Made by a program: the position numbers and the translations under genes. Of a stretch of 64,000 nucleotides of DNA, positions 58,717-64,000 are shown in pieces. A model generated the notes under the pieces. That model was not told where the DNA came from. It worked only from the letters and a program-made list of their open reading frames with translations, and ran no database searches. Numbering within the stretch: the first letter of the stretch is position 1; every line of letters starts with the position of its first letter. Source of the DNA: an uncultured Burkholderiales bacterium (GTDB lineage: Bacteria; Pseudomonadota; Gammaproteobacteria; Burkholderiales; Burkholderiaceae_C); assembly GCA_903880855.1 (NCBI GenBank), contig CAIRQX010000114.1, positions 1-64,000 on the forward strand, read 5' to 3'.

Positions 58717-60480
58717 CTAGTTACGTGGGGTTTTCCCGTTCTTTTCTGTAGCGCGCAGAAAATCAAAATCAACGCCATGTTCTGCCTGAGTCACCGTATC
58801 TAAAAAGAGTTTGAGATAACCGCGTTGTGCAGTAGGGGGCTCGATAGGATGCTTATCTCTTCTAGATTGAAGTTCTTGTTCAGAAACCAACACACTGATT
58901 TCTCTATTTTTCACGCTTAAACGAATGCGGTCACCTGTTTGCACATAAGCCAAGGTTCCGCCTATTGCTGCTTCTGGAGTGACGTGCAAAACGATGGTTC
59001 CAAATGCTGTTCCGCTCATGCGCCCGTCTGAAATGCGCACCATGTCTTTGACGCCAGCGCGAGCGAGCTTCATGGGGATTGGGATGTAGCCGGCTTCTGG
59101 CATTCCAGGTGCGCCCTTGGGACCGATATTCTTGAGAACCAAAATATCTTCGGCATGGACGTCTAGGTCGTCGCTATCAATGCGCGTCACCAAGTCTTCG
59201 CTGTTTTCGAACACCACTGCGCGTCCTTCGTGCTCCATGAGTTGTGGATCTGCAGCAGACTGTTTGATGATGGCGCCATTGGGTGCTAGGTTGCCCGCCA
59301 AGACCGCAATGCCGCCTTGTGGGTAGATAGGGTTGTTGAAAGGCCGCACCACATCTTGTTTAAAACCTGGGCCTGCAATGTCTAACTCTTCACCAAGCGA
59401 TCTGCCAGTTACCGTCATGGCGTTGAGTTTGAGTAAAGGCTTGAGTTCTCTAAGCAAAGTGGCCATGCCACCAGCTTTGTGGAAGTCTTCCATATAGTGT
59501 TGGCCAGACGGTTTGAGGTCGAGCAAAACAGGAGTTTCACGGCCCATACGATCAAGGGCTTGCATATCAATGTCAAGGCCGACCCGCCCAGCAATGGCAG
59601 CCAAGTGCACGATGCCATTGGTGGATCCGCCAATTGCCAATAGAACACGCATAGCGTTCTCAAATGCATCCGCAGTCAAAATTTTGTCGATGGTTAATCC
59701 AGTAAGCGCCATTTCTACAGCGCGCGCACCAGTTTCTTCTGCGATACGAATGCGGTCTGCCGTAACCGCAGGAGGCGATGCGCCACCAGGCACCGTCATG
59801 CCCAACGCTTCAGCAATGCACGCCATGGTGCTGGCAGTGCCCATCACAGAACAAGTACCGACACTGGCAACGAGTTGGTTATTCACATCGTCTTTTTCTT
59901 GATCATCGATTTCGCCCGCGCGAAACTTGCCCCAATAGCGGCGGCAGTCTGTGCAAGCGCCGACGCGTTCGCTGCGGTGCGAGCCTGTCAACATGGACCC
60001 GGTAATTAATTGAATGGCGGGTATGCCAGCAGATGCTGCACCCATGAGTTGCGCGGGAACGGTTTTATCGCAACCACCGATCATCACGATCGAATCCATA
60101 GGTTGTGCACGGATCATTTCTTCGGTGTCCATAGACATCAAATTGCGCAGATACATGCTGGTGGGTGCGGCAAAACTCTCGTGGATGGAGATGGTGGGGA
60201 AGTCCATCGGTAATCCTCCCGCCAACATCACGCCGCGTTTGACGGCTTCTATCAATTGGGGGGCATTGCCATGGCAGGGGTTGTAGGCGCTGCCCGTATT
60301 GGCGATACCCACGACGGGGCGATCTAGCGCTTTGTCTGTGTAGCCAGCACCTTTGATAAAGGCTTTTCGTAGGAAGAGTGAGAAACCTTTGTCACCATAA
60401 GAGGTAAGACCTTTGCGCAAGCCTGATTCAGGTTTGTTGGGTGTGGCGGGGGAGGGATTTGTTTTTTTGGGGGAAGTCAT
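58717..60480 (-). CDS. IlvD/Edd family dehydratase (sugar-acid dehydratase-like)
   Basis: GIANTGSAYNPCHGNAPQLIEAVKRGV; GGCDKTVPAQLMGAASAGIPAI; GTCSVMGTASTMACIAEALG; SDGRMSGTAFGTIVLHVTPEA. Confidence 0.95.
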   Translation of the reverse strand: MTSPKKTNPSPATPNKPESGLRKGLTSYGDKGFSLFLRKAFIKGAGYTDKALDRPVVGIANTGSAYNPCHGNAPQLIEAVKRGVMLAGGLPMDFPTISIHESFAAPTSMYLRNLMSMDTEEMIRAQPMDSIVMIGGCDKTVPAQLMGAASAGIPAIQLITGSMLTGSHRSERVGACTDCRRYWGKFRAGEIDDQEKDDVNNQLVASVGTCSVMGTASTMACIAEALGMTVPGGASPPAVTADRIRIAEETGARAVEMALTGLTIDKILTADAFENAMRVLLAIGGSTNGIVHLAAIAGRVGLDIDMQALDRMGRETPVLLDLKPSGQHYMEDFHKAGGMATLLRELKPLLKLNAMTVTGRSLGEELDIAGPGFKQDVVRPFNNPIYPQGGIAVLAGNLAPNGAIIKQSAADPQLMEHEGRAVVFENSEDLVTRIDSDDLDVHAEDILVLKNIGPKGAPGMPEAGYIPIPMKLARAGVKDMVRISDGRMSGTAFGTIVLHVTPEAAIGGTLAYVQTGDRIRLSVKNREISVLVSEQELQSRRDKHPIEPPTAQRGYLKLFLDTVTQAEHGVDFDFLRATEKNGKTPRN

Positions 60481-60613
60481 ACAGGCGAATAAGCTAGGAA
60501 ATGCAAAACCTTGGACTGTAGTAGCAAACCCGCACGTATGGGCGTCTTTGAGGGAAAGCCATTAGGTAGTTTTAGGGGGTAGCGTGACAGAATGTTTAAT
60601 GTTTCAAGGAGCA

Positions 60614-61576
60614 TGTATGAACCGCATCTTTTCATTCGCCAGTGGGTTAGTTCTCAGCTTTAGCTTGTGTCTGTGTGCTTATGCGCAAAATATTTCCATC
60701 GCGACAGGTGGTACGGGCGGTGTTTACTACCCGATGGGCGGTGGCATGGCCTCTGTGCTTTCCAAATATGTGCCAGGTATGCAGGCGACAGCAGAAGTTA
60801 CTGGCGGGTCCGTGGATAACTTGAAATTAGTAGCAACAGGAAAGTCTTATATTGGCTTTTCGATGACTGACGCAGGTCAAGACGCTTACCGTGGCGAAGA
60901 CAAATTTAAAGGTAACAAAGTTCCTTTAAAGACGCTCATGGTGCTTTACCCCAATCGCATGCATGTAGTCAGCGTTGACGGTAAAGGCATCAGCAAGATG
61001 GGCGACCTGAAAGGCAAGCGGGTTTCAACGGGCTCACCAGGCAGTGCTACTGAGGTGATGGCGTTTCGATTGATCGAGGCGGCAGGTCTTGACAAAGACA
61101 AAGACATGAAGCGTGAGCGTCTAGGTGTTGCTGAATCAGTCAACGCTATCAAGGACGGCAAGATTGATGCATTCTTTTGGGTAGGTGGTTTGCCTACTGC
61201 AGGTGTGACGGATCTCGCCAATACGCCGGGTACAAAAATTAAAATGGTGGACCATGCCGAGGTCGTTGCTGCAATGAATAAAAAATACGGCAACTTGTAT
61301 GTCGAAGACGTGATTCAAAAAGAAATGTACCGTGGAATGGACACAGACAACAAACAAGCAACGGTCATGAATATATTAGTGGCCCATGAGACGATGGATG
61401 AAAAGACGGCATACAACATTGTGAAAACAATTTTTGATAAACGTGATGACTTGATTGCAGTGCATAAAGAGGCTTTGAACTTCAAACTCAGCAACCAAAC
61501 CAATGCTGCCACCCCCATACCTTTTCACCCAGGTGCTATCAAGTACTTTGCTGAAAAAGGCATCAAGCTCAACTGA
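60614..61576 (+). CDS. TAXI family TRAP transporter substrate-binding protein
   Basis: ISIATGGTGGVYYPMGGGMASVLSKYVPGMQATAEVTGGSVDNLKLVATGKSYIGFSMTDA; start estimated at MNRIFSF. Confidence 0.94.
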   Translation, partial: CMNRIFSFASGLVLSFSLCLCAYAQNISIATGGTGGVYYPMGGGMASVLSKYVPGMQATAEVTGGSVDNLKLVATGKSYIGFSMTDAGQDAYRGEDKFKGNKVPLKTLMVLYPNRMHVVSVDGKGISKMGDLKGKRVSTGSPGSATEVMAFRLIEAAGLDKDKDMKRERLGVAESVNAIKDGKIDAFFWVGGLPTAGVTDLANTPGTKIKMVDHAEVVAAMNKKYGNLYVEDVIQKEMYRGMDTDNKQATVMNILVAHETMDEKTAYNIVKTIFDKRDDLIAVHKEALNFKLSNQTNAATPIPFHPGAIKYFAEKGIKLN

Positions 61577-63630
61577 TGAGCGATACACCTACAACCCCCA
61601 ACTCCTCGCAAACTAAGCTTTCGCAAGAAGTAGTCATCAGTGAAGAGGCGCTGCAAAAAGCAGAAGAGTTCATTGAGGCAGAAGAAGGTGCCGCGAACAA
61701 GTTAAGGGGTTGGCTAGGTGTTTTAGTCACTACCTTGGCGGTGGTGATGTCGGTTTTTCATCTCTACACCGCTTACGCCATTGTTCCCACGCAAACATTA
61801 AGACCAGTGCATGTGGGCTTTGTGCTCGTGCTGTGCTTTTTGATGTTCCCCATTGCAAGCAAATATCGCCACCGCATCATGTGGTGGGATTGGTTGGCGG
61901 CTTTGCTCTCGATTGCGGTGGTGGTGTATTTGATTATGGGTGGTGACGATTTCACCGACCGCAACACCTTGCCAGATTATTGGGATGTGGTGTTGGGCAT
62001 CGCCTTGATCGTCATGGTGATGGAAGCGATGCGACGCACCAATGGTTGGATCATGCCCATCATCACGATGTGCTTTATTTTGTACGCCTTGTATGGCCCG
62101 CTATTACCCGCACCCTGGACGCACAAAGGCTATGCAGTAGGCCGCTTGGTCGGTGTGATGTACATGACGCTAGAGGGAATTTATGGGGTGGCAGTCGATG
62201 TGTCGTCCTCTTTGATTATTTTGTTCACCATCTTCGGTGCGTTCTTGCAGTACTCAGGAGCGGGCAAGTTTTATATCGACTTTTCTTTTTCAGCGATGGG
62301 TGGCAAACCCACAGGTGCTGGACGCACGGTGGTGTTGGCGTCGTTCCTCTTAGGTGGTCCATCTGGCTCGGGTGTAGCGACCACAGTGACTTTGGGATCC
62401 GTGGCTTACCCCATGCTCGCCAAAGCTGGCTATGAACGCAATGCAGCCGGTGGCTTGTTGGCTGCCGGCGGTTTGGGCGCGATTATTTCGCCACCGGTGT
62501 TGGGCGCTGCTGCATTTTTAATTGCCGAGTTTTTAAAAATCTCTTACCTTGACGTGTTGTTGATGGCGGTCATACCGACCTGCATGTTTTATTTGGCGCT
62601 GTTCTTGATGGTGGAAATTGATGCGCGTAAATATGGCATGGGTGAAACCGCTTTTGACAAAGTGGACACGGTGTGGAACTTAACTAAAAATTACGGCTTC
62701 CACTTTTTGTCACTGGTCTCGATCATCTTTTTCATGATGTGGGGCTTCTCTCCCGTGCTCTCTGTATTTTGGGCGACGGTAGTGTCATTCTTAAGTAGCT
62801 TCTTACGACGCGACTGCGCTTTGATCTCGTATGACTTGTTTCAAGGCAAAGGATCGTTTTGGTCGTTGCTTTTGAAGTCACCCTTTATTAAGGCGATGGA
62901 AGCAGGCTCTGTTGGCGTCTTGAATGTCGCTGCGACATGCGCGGGTGCTGGGATCATTGTGGGTGTTGTCACACTCACAGGTTTGGGTTTGAAGTTCAGC
63001 ACGATCGTGATTGATTACGCTGGGGGTTCTTTGCTGTTAACTGCGATCTTCACTTCCTTGGTGGTTTGGATTGTGGGCTTGGCAGTTCCTGTCACTGCGT
63101 CTTACATTATTTGTGCGGTGATCGCTGCACCTGCTTTGATCAAATTAGGTGTGCCAGATTTCGCTGCGCATATGTTTATCTTTTATTACGCGGTGTTGTC
63201 TGAAGTGTCCCCTCCAACAGCGTTGTCGCCTTTTGCTGCAGCGGCGATCACAGGAGGTGATCCCTACAAAACAACATTGCAATGTTGGAAGTACACCATT
63301 CCTGCTTTCTTAGTCCCGTTTATGTTTGTGCTGGATCCGAGCGGACAGGGCTTGCTATTGATGGGGTCTACCAAAGCGCTGGCTAATGCAGACTGGGTAT
63401 CTATCGCACAAGTGACCGCCACTTGCGCGGTAGGTATTGCATCATTGGCGGTGGGTTTCCAAGGATGGGCTTGGTTAAAAACCACTTTCGTGGAACGTTG
63501 GATGTTTATCGTGGCTGGGTTTGCTTTGGTGTATCCAGGCGCGATTGCAGATTTAATCGGTTTCGGACTGGTGATCGCCGCGATGTCCATGCAGTATGTT
63601 CGCTTTAAAAATAGCAGGAGTTTGATTTGA
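61576..63630 (+). CDS. TRAP transporter fused permease (4TM/12TM)
   Basis: 684 aa polytopic; SASGSGVATTVTLG-like LLGGPSGSGVATTVTLGSVAYPML; GGLGAIISPPVLGAAAFLIAEFL. Confidence 0.95.
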   Translation: MSDTPTTPNSSQTKLSQEVVISEEALQKAEEFIEAEEGAANKLRGWLGVLVTTLAVVMSVFHLYTAYAIVPTQTLRPVHVGFVLVLCFLMFPIASKYRHRIMWWDWLAALLSIAVVVYLIMGGDDFTDRNTLPDYWDVVLGIALIVMVMEAMRRTNGWIMPIITMCFILYALYGPLLPAPWTHKGYAVGRLVGVMYMTLEGIYGVAVDVSSSLIILFTIFGAFLQYSGAGKFYIDFSFSAMGGKPTGAGRTVVLASFLLGGPSGSGVATTVTLGSVAYPMLAKAGYERNAAGGLLAAGGLGAIISPPVLGAAAFLIAEFLKISYLDVLLMAVIPTCMFYLALFLMVEIDARKYGMGETAFDKVDTVWNLTKNYGFHFLSLVSIIFFMMWGFSPVLSVFWATVVSFLSSFLRRDCALISYDLFQGKGSFWSLLLKSPFIKAMEAGSVGVLNVAATCAGAGIIVGVVTLTGLGLKFSTIVIDYAGGSLLLTAIFTSLVVWIVGLAVPVTASYIICAVIAAPALIKLGVPDFAAHMFIFYYAVLSEVSPPTALSPFAAAAITGGDPYKTTLQCWKYTIPAFLVPFMFVLDPSGQGLLLMGSTKALANADWVSIAQVTATCAVGIASLAVGFQGWAWLKTTFVERWMFIVAGFALVYPGAIADLIGFGLVIAAMSMQYVRFKNSRSLI

Positions 63631-64000
63631 AAACATTGGATGCTACGGCTAAGGGTGTTTACCTGATTACTGTCACACCGTTTACTGATTCGGGCGCGTT
63701 AGATTTACCCAGTACTGACCGCATGGTGGACTTTTGCTTAGAAGCCGGCGTGACAGGGTTGACAGTGCTCGGCATCATGGGAGAGGCTACCAAACTCACA
63801 GCAGAAGAATCACGTACCTATGTGAAACAAGTGCTTGCGCGTGTCGCAGGTCGCGTGCCAGTTGTGGTGGGTGCATCTGCTGCAGGCTTTGCGCCTATGA
63901 AAGAGCTCACGCAAAGCGTGATGGATTTGGGCGCATCTGGTGTGATGGTGGCTCCGCCACCGACTGTGAAAACAGACGACCAAATCGTCAGCTACTTTGA
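63627..64000 (+). CDS. DapA/dihydrodipicolinate synthase family protein, truncated by window end, TTG start
   Basis: LKTLDATAKGVYLITVTPFTDSGALDLPSTDRMVDFCLEAGVTGLTVLGIMGEATKLTAEE; missing from the ORF track in this frame. Confidence 0.9.
   Translation, partial: MKTLDATAKGVYLITVTPFTDSGALDLPSTDRMVDFCLEAGVTGLTVLGIMGEATKLTAEESRTYVKQVLARVAGRVPVVVGASAAGFAPMKELTQSVMDLGASGVMVAPPPTVKTDDQIVSYF

Noticed and set aside
1-64000. CRISPR array, prophage, toxin-antitoxin or restriction system
   Set aside because: No regularly spaced direct repeats and no phage, Cas, methylase or TA proteins were seen among the ORFs.

Overview
The 64 kb window looks like a Burkholderiales (Comamonadaceae-like, inferred) chromosome region. 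It is dominated by organic-acid and sugar-acid uptake and catabolism: three DctP-type TRAP systems, one TAXI-TRAP with fused permease, one complete TTT (TctCBA) system plus three orphan TctC/Bug proteins, a BMP-type ABC transporter, and many associated hydrolases, dehydrogenases and dehydratases under GntR/FCD regulators. A thiamin locus lies near the middle: thiO-thiS-thiG-thiE, a convergent thiD, and a separate minus-strand transcription unit. The strongest candidate for an undescribed system is that unit (about 38880 to 32838). It has a recognisable TPP riboswitch followed by tightly packed LuxE-like and LuxC-like genes, a three-gene NMT1/THI5-type ABC importer and an SDR. This suggests thiamin-responsive import of a carboxylated thiamin fragment and its reduction from acid to aldehyde to alcohol; the function is inference. 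Other notable items: an in-frame enoyl-CoA hydratase/SMP-30 chimera at a microhomology junction; two copies of a TCTGGAC/GTCCAGA palindromic repeat in convergent intergenic regions; a 5' tRNA-Asn half and a 3' tRNA end fragment; two single-base homopolymer frameshifts; a pair of matching palindromes flanking a GntR gene; and a racemase with no canonical start codon upstream of its conserved N-terminus. No CRISPR array, rRNA or transposase was found.
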